Under the pieces are notes generated by a model that was not told the origin of the DNA, did not search any database, and worked only from the letters and a program-made list of their open reading frames with translations. From Dichomitus squalens LYAD-421 SS1 (taxonomy: Eukaryota; Basidiomycota; Agaricomycetes; Polyporales; Polyporaceae), in contig NW_006766977.1 in NCBI RefSeq assembly GCF_000275845.1, positions 16,040 to 64,926 on the forward strand: a stretch of DNA of 48,887 nt, read 5' to 3'. Position numbers and translations under genes: made by a program. Positions 1-8,844 of this stretch are shown in pieces (position 1 is the stretch's first letter; each line of letters opens with the position of its first letter).

Positions 1-598
1 GCTTCATTCGGAGCGTGATGGGTTTTGTGGGGGTCTCAGGGGTAGTTCAGTGGTCTCCGGAGGTTCGAACGCACCTGAGGCTCGTCGTTCTAGACAATTT
101 GTGAAGAGCGAGATGGTGGTATCAAGCGGGATACGAGATCCTCCGGCGGCAGATTCAGTTCGGGGAGGGCCACCTGGGCTAGGGATACGACTCGGGACGC
201 GGGTTGTTGAGCGACTGGGCTGTCTAGTCCCTGGTAGGCTGATGGACGCGAGTACAGCTGCTCGTAGCGGCCGTCCTGACTCAGTTGTCGTTGAGAGGGG
301 AGTCACTAAGCGAACCTGGATGAGCGCACCTTGTTCCGCCTCAGGTCGTATGTGGTGTGGGAATTGGGACCAGTCGGTACCGCTGTCGACCCCGTTGTCC
401 AACCGGTGAGGGCAGGGTTGGCTCGGGCAGATGTGCCACTGCTGATAGTTGTGGTTGTAGTGCTGGTCTTCTACGGCGACAAGATAAAAGCCATGGAAAA
501 ACGGGCTACAATCCAGGATGGAAAGGTGGGGGAGACAGTGATAAACGGAGTGTTAAACGTGGGAGGGCGCTGGTGCCTGTGAGGTAGTTTCGACCTAA
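1..598. other. Unassigned sequence left of the first LTR copy
   Basis: No coding region is supportable here; open frames exist on both strands but none resembles a protein family I know. Because this stretch directly abuts an LTR copy that lacks a matching duplication on its left side, it could be the 3' internal end of an LTR retrotransposon whose other half lies outside the window. No clear polypurine tract sits next to the LTR, so that remains a guess. Confidence 0.3.
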
Positions 599-1031
599 TG
601 TTACGACTGACTGTCGAGCGAGTAAGTGGAGACGAGCGAGGCAGGCAGGAGCGCCAATGAGCTCTGATCGCAGTGAGACTGGAGCAGAGCTCAACAGGCA
701 GGACTGGAGACAAGTTGTGTATTGAGCGAAGTATCTACAGAGCAAAATACACAATGGCTTACCTGGAGACAAGAGGTCGAAACTAGAGTCTCCAGGTAGC
801 AAGGGATCCAGCTATATACAGGGAATGAACAATGGGCGCTAGAGAACAATAGCGTCACCATGGGTATGGAGTACAAGGGATGTAGGACAACAGCGGTCAT
901 GGGGACAAAGGGAGCTATTGTCCGTGTGTGGACAAAGGGAAAACATAGCGAGTAGTGAACAATAAGGAAACGTATGAGGCAGTGGTCCGAATCGAAAAGG
1001 AAATGTAGCACCGTAGGGGCGGTTCGTGACA
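599..1031 (+). mobile_element. LTR copy, family 1 (433 bp), upstream of PhzF remnant
   Basis: The copy begins TGTTACGACTG and ends TTCGTGACA, giving TG...CA ends. It has exactly the same length (433 bp) and the same order of sequence blocks as the copy at 6511-6943, with scattered substitutions. The left flank (CCTAA) and right flank (ATCAT) do not match. It is therefore either a 3' LTR of an element extending left out of the window or a rearranged solo LTR. It ends 63 bp before the PhzF start codon and has replaced that gene's distal promoter. Confidence 0.8.
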
Positions 1032-1094
1032 ATCATAGCTATGAACATTCTCTTGCTCAAATCACCACAAAACACAACATTAGGCTTCTCCAAG

Positions 1095-1287
1095 ATGAAC
1101 TTCGCCTTTGTCACCCTGGATGTCTTCACTCACCAGAAGTTCACTGGCAACCAGCTCGCCATTGTTCTGGTCCCAGTGGCTACTCGTAGTCTTCTGACCG
1201 AGGAGCAGAGACAGAAGATTGCGATAGAGTTCAATTACTCCGAAACCGTCTTTCTGCACGAAAATCCCCCTCGCTCAAAAACCTTAG
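1095..1287 (+). pseudogene. PhzF-family protein, 5' fragment only
   Basis: The reading frame starts at the ATG at 1095 and gives about 60 residues that look like the N-terminus of a phenazine biosynthesis PhzF/epimerase-like protein. It shows the family opening (MNFAFVTLDVF), a GNQLAIV segment and the conserved catalytic-region block FNYSETVFLHE. PhzF proteins are normally near 280-300 aa, so about four fifths are missing. Similarity stops near 1280-1287, where the non-LTR retroelement begins, and I could not find the rest of the gene on its far side. The copy must be non-functional as a PhzF isomerase. The family call is by recognised motifs; the exact break is uncertain by some tens of bases. 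Confidence 0.75.
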
Positions 1288-1845
1288 ACTGCAACCACCA
1301 CCATGCACAGCATTGGTGCCTGCGGCGTGCCCCCCCTCAAGTGGGGGCCCAAGGGGCGGGGTGTATCACCCTTGCTGAGATGTCGTCTGCGACCTGGCCA
1401 CCAGGCGGAGGAAGGACCTTGAGATTTTAGGTCGACGTAGGGGAGATGAGGACCCCCCGCGAGGCAAGAGGCCACATACACGCAACCCGCAGAGACGGTC
1501 CTATAGGGAGAGAAGGCCTCCTGTCACACTAGTCGTAGCAGAAGTGTTATAACTCATGTTGAATCATGACTGTTGCTAACATTTGACATCGAGGAGACAC
1601 TTGAACAACTGTAGGGATACGCCGACGCTGCGCCCAGAGGGGCGGAGACGAAATTAAGCGCCAGCGAGCGAAGCCCTCCCCTCAACCCCGGCGAAAGACT
1701 GGAGTTGCCATCGATAACTGATGACCGAGCACAGGTAAACTCTCACCCTGATCCTGCCCCGTATGAGGAAAGAGGTGATGTCGGTCCCTATGATGTCGTA
1801 GGGCGGGCAGATTACATGTCAGTGTATAAGAAGCAGTGACAGACT

Positions 1846-3324
1846 TTGATCTTAGTAACAACAATGGTCTCACCCCCGTCTCCCTCGTCAACCCCACAGA
1901 CTCCCAGCACGCTAGCGGAGGTCATTGGCAAACGCCCTCATCATACAACAACGGAAGGCCTGCGTAAGAAGGGTCCAGGAGACAACGCAAGCCCAACTGA
2001 GCAGCCCGAGACTACACAGCCCCGGCTGATTCCTGAGAGCGGAACACATACAGTCAACACTGTCGCTACCAGTGAGCCCCGTCCCACCTGCACCATGCCG
2101 TCAAGAGCGCCGCAAGGCACGGTCAATGTACTGCCGCTCCTCAAGTTCGACCCCACTGATTTTGCAGGCCTCCCCACTGTGCAGGGTGAAAACCCGCACA
2201 TCCAGCAGACACGCAGGGGTCCCACCCCCACCCTCCTGAAACAAACAACTCGCATCTACACGGATGTCGAGTTCCCCCATGCCTATATCCCCGCATGAAT
2301 GCTCTAGGCCAGCGTCACCTACAAACAACTCGAATACATGGACAAACCGGAACAGGCCGGACGCATCCTGGCCATCGTCCCCCACAGTGGGGGCCAGAGG
2401 TTCCTCCTCGAACGCAAGTCCTTCACAGAGGACATCGCAACTTTCTTGTGCTCGCTGCGCTTCAGAGAAGAAGGCTCCACCTCCGACATCGGCCTGAAGG
2501 TCTTTACACCGGTAGCGGCGCATGGCCTCGACCGCGCCAAAAAGTTCTCCCCTCCCTGGACATACTTGCTGGAGATTCCCCAGGGCGACACGCTCCTGCG
2601 CCAGTTCCTCCTATGGCAGGAGGTCTTTGTGATCCATACCACCCTGTTGTTCTCAGTTCACGACCTTAGGGAGCCGTCCCCTCTGTGGACGGTCCTAGTT
2701 CTCACAGGGACGCCCGGGGCGGTCGCTGACAACCCTGATGCCATTAAAGAAATCCTGGCGGACATCAAGAGCGCTGCCTGGGCTGACGGCCAGTTCTGTA
2801 ACTTCGTAGTGGACTGTGTCGAAAAAAACTGGGGCCACACTGGGGACTATGCCTCATGCGTCAAAGCTGCGACAGACACTCTGGACTTGACCTTAAGTCG
2901 TGGCAAAAGCCACAGATCGGAACAGCTCATCGGGTGCTACGTTCTCCTAGCAAAGCCGATCTCGCCCGATCGTGAGGAACTCAAAACTTTCAGTAAATTC
3001 CTGGCGGTGCCCGGTGTCTACTGGAGGGGCCCCTACGCCCTCGAAGTCAACAAAGTGAAGGTTGAGTGCAAGATGTGCAGAGATGTCACTCACTGTCTGG
3101 ACGACTGCCCCCTCCCGAGCACGCCGAGTTGGCAGGGCACCCCCCCCCCCACGACGCTAGGGGGCGCTGGGGTGGCAACCTCGACAGTGTCCGCCCCCAC
3201 GCTGGCGGAACAGGTGAATAACATCTGGCGGGACACTCCGCGACGTGGTACAAACTCAGGCAGACGCCGCAACAGGGGCGGAGGCCCTAGACGGGGAGGA
3301 GGTTCCACACTGAGCTGTAACTGA
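1846..3324 (+). pseudogene. LINE ORF1 (gag-like, CCHC zinc knuckle) with two in-frame stops
   Basis: One reading frame runs from 1846 to the stop at 3324 but is broken by TGA at 2296-2298 and TAG at 2305-2307. Both stops are one C-to-T change from a sense codon. The N-terminal part is Pro/Ser/Thr-rich and the middle is a globular region. A CX2CX4HX4C zinc knuckle is encoded at 3067-3108, followed by a basic Arg/Gly-rich tail that would bind RNA. ORF1 proteins of this kind coat the element RNA for retrotransposition. The stops make this copy inactive unless read through; an internal restart at 2338 would give 328 aa. Confidence 0.7.
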
Positions 3325-3362
3325 CTCACGGGGTGACCATAGTCAGAGTCCATTGTATGATA

Positions 3363-4067
3363 TGTTACGCTGAAGTACTAACACAAGTCTATCCAGACTT
3401 ATCACGCGGACTTTATCCAAGTACGCGGTGTAGCATACGGGGGAGAGAGTATCGCACAAGTCTCTAGATTGAGGGATATAGGGATACAAGAGGTAACGAA
3501 GAGGAGAACAGAAGTGGGGAGCCTCTACCGACTACGGGCCTCCTTATATACTATGGGGTACCGACCGTATTAGGAAGGGAAAGGTAACCGACCAAAGTGG
3601 GGAGGTATGAGGAGACTGTAAAGGAACACGTCTGGTCGAGGCTGGGCCCGGTATAGTACACGACCTAGGTCAGGGTCCTGTGATATAACCGAAAGGGGAT
3701 AGAGGCGGGACAGGGTCCTGAGTCTAGGTCAGGGTCCGGTAATGTAACTGAAAAGGGAAGGGGGCGCGACCAGGGTCAGCGTCTGGATCAGGGTAAAGTA
3801 ATGTAACCGAAAAGGGAAAGGGTCAGGGTCAGACTCAGGGTCCGGTCATATAGACGAAAGGGGAAATATTAAGGGAGAGGGCCGGGACTAGGAACGCAGT
3901 TGTCAGGGGGCGGAATGGGGGGTGGTAGTGTACAGGCGGACGACAGGGGAACGGGAGGGTAAACATAGGTCGCCGGGAACAGGAAGGGGGGTGGAATGTA
4001 CACGAGGACGACGAGAAGGAGTAGTCCAATAGAAAAAGATAGGGGGTGGGGCGTACCAACGGTAACA
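3363..4067 (-). mobile_element. Solo LTR A (705 bp), TSD TGATA, inside the LINE
   Basis: The ends are TGTTACGC and GGTAACA, a perfect TGTTAC/GTAACA terminal inverted repeat. The 5 bp on each side are identical: TGATA at 3358-3362 and TGATA at 4068-4072. This is the mark of an LTR-retrotransposon insertion reduced to one LTR by recombination. It splits the spacer between LINE ORF1 and ORF2. Its reverse complement aligns along the length of LTR B (5201-6435), so the two belong to one family in opposite orientations. A ~59-bp tandem repeat lies inside it. Confidence 0.9.
3671..3870. repeat. ~59-bp tandem repeat inside solo LTR A
   Basis: The block beginning CAGGGT(CC)GGTAATGTAAC and continuing GAAAAGGG recurs with starts at 3671, 3730, 3789 and 3836, giving spacings of 59, 59 and 47 bp. 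Units are imperfect. The expansion is not obvious in the sister copy LTR B, where this zone is shorter and interrupted by another LTR. Confidence 0.7.
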
Positions 4068-4072
4068 TGATA

Positions 4073-4500
4073 CACCGTTTGTAGAGAGCACATTTCGAAA
4101 TGGCACACAGTTGATCGCAATTTTGACGTTGTCGATGGTATTGGAGGACTCCCTCGCAGTGAGGAGAACATTGCGAACAACGTGGCCTTGCTCCCAGGAG
4201 GCAAGGCGGCGGGCGACAGGCTGAATTTACTGACGGGTAATCTCGGACAGGTAAGCTCCGACCGCGCCAAGCAAGTATCCGATTGCTGCTCTTCGTTCGT
4301 GCTGTCTCCTGGCTGGGCACAAGAACGGGAGGAGCATCACCAATAAACTAACCTGGCATAGATTTTTGTAGGCCTAGCAAGTCACATAATGGCCCTATTT
4401 TGCAACGATCACAACACACAATGAAACCCGGCAGCTACAGCAGCAACCACGGCTCCTCCCTACGGCACCTGGCACCACCCCTGCCTCTGGCGGGAGTGCG
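4073..4500 (+). other. Spacer between LINE ORF1 and ORF2, downstream of LTR A
   Basis: No recognisable gene. A stretch open from about 4092 to 4256 on the plus strand reads as protein-like sequence but matches no family I know, including PhzF and reverse transcriptase. It most likely belongs to the LINE. Confidence 0.35.
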
Positions 4501-5091
4501 ATGACTTCGCTCACTGGAGTTGTGTCAGCCGGAGCCGCACGGCAATGCACCAAGGATGGCGAGCGTCATACGGATGGCGGATCAAGTCCTGGCAGAGATA
4601 GGGAGGGCGATGTACTGCAAGCCGAGATAGGCAGGTGCACGCCCGATGACCCTCTGGGACAGAGCGAGGCCAGAGAACCTCACGTGAATGAACCGGCAGG
4701 GAGATGCCGTAACACCTCAGATATCAATGGTGTACCCCCGTCAGACGGCGGGTCCAGCTCTCAGCAGAGGACTGAAGAGCGGGGTCGATCCCCATCCCCA
4801 CTGAGTGTGGGCCCACGAGCGAAGAGGCGAAGGGCTGAAGCTCTCTCCTGGAAGACAGCGATCCAAGTTGCCTCCTTGAATATGGATGGCTATGGATTGT
4901 CTGTCCCCGACGCCCCCAATAATAAGTGGGGGAAAATATATAGATTAATGAAAGCCAATCATATGAATATACAAGATACATGTACAAGTTCAGAGTGTTT
5001 GTCTTCTCCATATTTCATAGATACTCTACCCTGTAACTCTAACTTATGCAGAAATCTTCAGAAGTGCTGCTATGTGACAAAATGCTGGTAA
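4501..5091 (+). pseudogene. LINE ORF2, N-terminal endonuclease fragment
   Basis: The 196-codon frame starts at 4501 with a hydrophilic, charged leader. At about residue 120 it enters an AP-endonuclease-like start (IQVASLNMDGYG, then a KWGKIYRLM block), which is how LINE ORF2 proteins of basidiomycetes begin: 'NMxG' followed by the KW helix. The expected QETH catalytic segment is not intact, and the frame becomes AT-rich and unrecognisable after about 4975. Full ORF2 proteins exceed 1,000 aa with endonuclease, reverse transcriptase and often RNase H domains; only the first part survives. The assignment rests on motif order and on its place behind ORF1. Confidence 0.6.
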
Positions 5092-5195
5092 CTTATAACT
5101 TAAACTCTTCGCTGAATAGGTTCTTTACCCCCTACTTGTGCTTGTCAATTATATAAGTATAATATCTACTATACTTCCATGCTACTCAAAAAACT
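4981..5195 (+). other. AT-rich decayed sequence, probable LINE remnant
   Basis: Base composition turns abruptly AT-rich after the endonuclease fragment and there is no gene. The position, between the ORF2 start and LTR B, suggests mutated ORF2 sequence. Confidence 0.35.
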
Positions 5196-5200
5196 CAATT

Positions 5201-6435
5201 CATTACCATTGGTATGTCTCTCCTATCTTTTTGTTCTATGCCTCCTGCTCTTCATTACCCACTTATACACTAGCTACCCCCACTATCCTTGACAACTCAT
5301 ATGCATCCTTCATTCTCCTCAGTCATCCACCTATACACTATCCTCCCCTTTTAGTCTCCTGACAACTGTCGAGCCCTGGCCCAGGTCATGTACTATACTT
5401 TTTCCTTTGTCGTCTACATGGCTCACTTTTAACCCAGACCCTGCATCCTATCTCACCTCTTTTCTCTTTTGATCATACAACCTAACTGTTACAGTTTTCT
5501 CGTGCCACGTGACCTGGGGGTCATGTGTACTGGGACAGACGCTCACCTTGACCGCGGACAACTCGTATCAGAAAGTGGAGGGGCCAGGATCAAACCTCAG
5601 GCCTCATGAGGGCTGGGAGCACCCATCACCACTCACTGGCAGGTGACTGGTGTGTCAGCGGGAGCGCTTACTCATTGGAAGGAGTCCAGACTCAGCACAA
5701 CTCAGGTATTAGTCGCAAGGTCACTATGAGGCAGGTCAGAGGGGGGGGAACATGAGGCGGAGAACTCTGACCAAATGATGGTCAATAGGTACCTGGTCTG
5801 TGCACCATTGTATTAGTATATATAGTATCTAAGGCAGGTAAACTCAGACTTGATCTTCTCATCGATCTCCCATCTCCTCTGTAGGTAGCTAGCAGCTCTA
5901 CCTTCCACTGCCCCTTCTAGTCTAGAGAATCCATATCTTTGCATCATCCCTTGCTGTGTCACCTGGAGTTGCTTCGCCCCTCAGCACCAACCCCATTACC
6001 AGTAAGCTTGTCTTTGTTTATCTGGTGGCACAGCTCGTTGGCTGTGAGACTAACATAGACCTTGTTTTGTCTCTATTCCCTTTTAGCTATATAATAGGAC
6101 TCTGGGCTTGATCATGTACTATACTTGTCTGTTCTCTTTCCTCAGTTCAAGAGTCCAGCCTCATCTGGACCTGTCTCTCCTAAGCCTCCTTATATCTCAC
6201 TACTTTGGATAGTTCTCCTACCTTCTTTAGTTGGTCACTTTCCTATAGTATATAAGGAGGCCTGTAGTCAGTAGACGTCCCCCAGTTCTGTGTTCCTCTT
6301 AGTTACTCTCCTGTATTTCTAGATTTCTAATCTAGGAACTTGCACAATACTTCTTCCTCTGTGTGCTACACCACGTACTTTGTTAAGTTTGTGTGATAAG
6401 TCTGAATAGACCTGTGTTAGTACTTCAGTGTAACA
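5201..6435 (+). mobile_element. Solo LTR B (1235 bp incl. nested LTR C), TSD CAATT
   Basis: CAATT is duplicated at 5196-5200 and 6436-6440. The 3' end (CAGTGTAACA) matches the TGTTACGCTG end of LTR A in reverse complement. The 5' end reads CATTACCATTGG where LTR A has TGTTACCGTTGG, so the terminal TG has mutated. Excluding the nested element (563 bp plus a 5-bp duplication), the LTR is 667 bp against 705 bp for LTR A. The relation is inverted, so the two could be mistaken for the ends of one element, but each has its own duplication. Many CpG sites of LTR A are TpG or CpA here. Confidence 0.88.
5487..6049 (+). mobile_element. Solo LTR C (563 bp) nested in LTR B, TSD CTAAC
   Basis: CTAAC occurs at 5482-5486 and again at 6050-6054. 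Between them the sequence starts TGTTACAG and ends GCTGTGAGA. Removing 5487-6054 restores continuity with LTR A (CCTAAC joining directly to ATAGACC). The terminal GA instead of CA suggests a point mutation. The internal sequence differs from the other LTR families here, so it is a third family. Confidence 0.8.
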
Positions 6436-6440
6436 CAATT

Positions 6441-6505
6441 GATGCTAGACCAAATAGACTTTATTTATACTATGAAGCAAATCTGAGCTTGATCTCATTC
6501 TAAAA
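6441..6505. other. Short AT-rich strip between LTR B and the family 1 LTR
   Basis: No gene. This strip is probably part of the same old sequence as 4981-5195 and 6949-7291, separated by LTR insertions. Confidence 0.3.
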
Positions 6506-6510
6506 ACTCA

Positions 6511-6943
6511 TGTTACAACTGACTGTCGAGCGAGTAAGTAGAGACGAGCGAGGCAGGCAGGAGCGCCGACGAGCTCTGATCGCAGTGAGACTGGAGCAGA
6601 GCTCAACAGGCAGGACTGGAGACAAGGTGTGTATTGAGCGAAGTATCTAAAGAGCGAAATACACGATGGCTTATCTGGAGACAAGAGGTCAAAACTAGAG
6701 TCTCCAGGTAGCAAGGGCTCCGACTATATACGAGGAACGAACAATGGGCGCTAAGGGGACAATGGTGTTGCCATGGGCACCAAGTATAAGGGCGTAGGAC
6801 AATAGCAAGGGGGAAACAAGGGGGGGCTATTGTCCGTGTGCAAACAAGGGAACACCACGCTGAATAGAGAACAATGGGTGAACGTACAAGGCAGTGATCA
6901 GAATGGAATGGGAAATGTAGCCCCGTGGGGGCGGTTTGTGACA
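6511..6943 (+). mobile_element. Solo LTR, family 1 (433 bp), TSD ACTCA
   Basis: It starts TGTTACAACTG and ends TTTGTGACA. ACTCA is present at 6506-6510 and at 6944-6948, so this copy inserted and recombined to a solo LTR on its own. It is co-linear with 599-1031 and equal in length. Visible differences include CpG to CpA (TTACGACT versus TTACAACT). Confidence 0.9.
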
Positions 6944-6948
6944 ACTCA

Positions 6949-7291
6949 CATGCTCAAATCTAACACTCTATCTCATTTTCAACATCTTAAGCTGACAGCC
7001 AATGATTATAATGCAGTTTGATGACTCTAGCCAATCACAATTGTGCTATCTCTGAAACTGATCAAGTTGATTTTACTGCTTTCACTGTAGTCAAAATAGG
7101 TGGAGTCCTACTTGTGAAGCCTGCACTGAAGTTTTGGATTTTTATGATGGTCTCATGTTCTATTTGAAGTTCTGGTAATATTCCCCTTTAAAACAAACTA
7201 TGGTGTGACATGGTCCATTCAACTCCATTGCTACCATAATTCAAAGCTTATGAGATACTTAGAATGATTCAATACACTGGAACTCCTGCGA
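6949..7291 (+). other. AT-rich remnant next to the GT25 stop codon
   Basis: No intact gene. A short stretch near 7040-7090 (reading SETDQVDF) faintly resembles the sequence after the YADD motif of LINE reverse transcriptases, which would make this decayed ORF2. The resemblance is weak and frames shift. It probably also contains the 3' UTR of the minus-strand GT25 gene. Confidence 0.25.
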
Positions 7292-8609
7292 CTATAAAGA
7301 TAATACACCATGTTGCAGATGGTCCTGCCACCTACTTCCTAAACCATCCTGACCACCATCAATGTCACTCTTATCTGCTCTACGCTGCACCACAACACTT
7401 GGAACCAGAGAATAGGCCCTGAGGCGGCTGCTCTGTATGAGCCACGAAAACGCTTGATCGAGGGCGCGAGAATATGCGAAGGGTGGGTGAAGCAGATGGA
7501 GAAGAAGGCGAATAGCACCGGTGTGGCTGAGAGCGTATGCATGGGTGCATTTGGGGGCGAAGGAAGGGTGAACCGTGGTCTCCACAAAGTTGGACGACCC
7601 CACGGCTGGGTAACGTGATTCGTTAGACCAGCAGTGACCTGTGATACCCACACAATGAGTGTATGCACTAACGGAAGACAAGGTACCACTTGCCCAAGAA
7701 TACGATGTCCCAATCGCTCGGTAATTGCGGCCAAAGAACTTCCAGTCTTCGCCCTACATCGCGCTCCATGTCGACGTCATCCTCAAGGAACAGCGCAGGA
7801 CCTCCAGAGCGGTCGACTTCACCAGCAAAACGGAAGATCGCCGTAAGATGGGAATACCAGCAAGCAAGCTTCGGTGGGGTGAGCAGCATATAGGCCGGTA
7901 GAGAAGGTTTGAAGTCAACGCCGTCGCTGTGGTTCGTGACCGCGCAGGTGAGAGGCGTAGGGGAAGACGATGTAGGTTGAATTGATAAAGGTGCGCGAGA
8001 CTGGGGGGGTATAGACAATGGTGCGATTGGAACGCGGGCGTATCCTCCAGAGGGAGATATAGGGTCTTCGTTGGCAGAGAATGGAGCATCGCAAGGAGTA
8101 GAAAGCACAGACAGTTCCATCCTGTTCAGCAGGCCAGCAACAGAAATTTCAGAGACCAGAGTATCGAAGTCCGGAGGCCATTCAAAGAGATGGTGAGGGT
8201 TTTGTCGCCGTAAAAACCGTACACAACCACCTATTTTCGCCACAAGCGTATCGTCGGGTGAGATAGCATCGACGTATGTCCAATGAAGTGCAAGGGATTG
8301 ACGTAGTTGCTCCATGGCGGCACGACGGTCGAGACGGGCGGGACGGGAGATGACGAAGATCCGAGAGAACGTTTCGAGCGTACTGGAGTGGCTGTTTCCC
8401 AGCGGTCGTACGGACAGATGCTCTCCCGAGCGCAGGTCCTCGTAGTGGCTAGAGCTGCCTGACGGGGCGAAGAGGCGGAGGCGTCGAGACAGGGAGCCGG
8501 GCGTGCGAAGGGCGAAGAAGACGTAAGCCGCAAATGCACTGGAGCAGAGTACAAAGACGGCCAAGAGAGGTATCAGACTTAGCTGTCGGAAGGGATGACC
8601 TATGCGCAT
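7292..8609 (-). CDS. Glycosyltransferase family 25-like type II membrane protein
   Basis: Two exons (8609-7694 and 7638-7292) encode 420 aa. Residues ~8-32 are a hydrophobic anchor after a short basic tail, as in Golgi type II transferases. The catalytic part opens with FVISRPARLDRR and YVDAIS, typical of the GT25 (LPS glycosyltransferase-like) family. It continues with ACWYSHLTAI, the acidic FLEDDVD cluster and DIVFLGHCW at the exon junction, then CTHAYALS near the end. These enzymes transfer hexoses to glycans or proteins; the acceptor here is unknown. The 55-nt intron is of the rare GC-AG type (donor GCAAGT). Only this splice restores the conserved LGHC; a GT donor does not fit. The gene is divergent from UTP18, with 235 bp between start codons. 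Confidence 0.85.
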
Positions 8610-8844
8610 GAGGCCAGAGGGTCCAAGACAGCGGCGACGACTTGAAGGTGAACGGAAGAGGTGTTGGGCGCCTCGGGCGCCATCGTTGTCTGGGGCGCGG
8701 TACGGGTACCAAATCAGGAAGCAGGCAAATTCGGGGCGCGAAAGCGCGTCGAGCGGACGCCATCATTATTCTCGAGTACCAAGTACTGTCCCTGCAACTT
8801 CCTCTCGACCGACTCTGCCAGCCCAGAACCAATTGCCCCCAGCC
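8610..8844. promoter_or_regulatory. Shared divergent promoter of GT25 and UTP18
   Basis: 235 bp separate the two start codons on opposite strands, so both promoters must overlap here or run into the coding regions. No sharp TATA box is seen. Confidence 0.5.

Larger units (their letters stand above)
1288..4980 (+). mobile_element. Decayed non-LTR (LINE-type) retrotransposon
   Basis: This is a two-ORF retroelement on the plus strand: a GC-rich 5' region (1288-1845), ORF1 with a zinc knuckle (1846-3324), a short spacer interrupted by a solo LTR (3363-4067), and the beginning of ORF2 (4501 onward) with an endonuclease-like start. Recognisable coding stops near 4980; no intact reverse transcriptase is present. 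Element limits are inferred from where PhzF similarity ends and where ORF2 decays. I saw no poly-A tail or target duplication for it. The architecture fits the basidiomycete LINE elements related to Tad1/Deceiver. Confidence 0.65.

Noticed and set aside
40..100. tRNA-like boxes (TAGTTCAGTGG and GGTTCGAA)
   Set aside because: The A-box and B-box resemblances are only about 20 nt apart, too close for a tRNA, and no acceptor stem forms.
3363..6435. Inverted 3363 and 6435 ends as terminal inverted repeats of one DNA transposon
   Set aside because: Each inverted unit is delimited at both ends and carries a different 5-bp duplication (TGATA and CAATT), so they are two LTRs in opposite orientation.
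599..6943. The two 433-bp copies as the paired LTRs of one retrotransposon
   Set aside because: The right copy has its own target duplication (ACTCA) on both sides, so it inserted separately; the DNA between contains a gene fragment and other elements instead of gag-pol.
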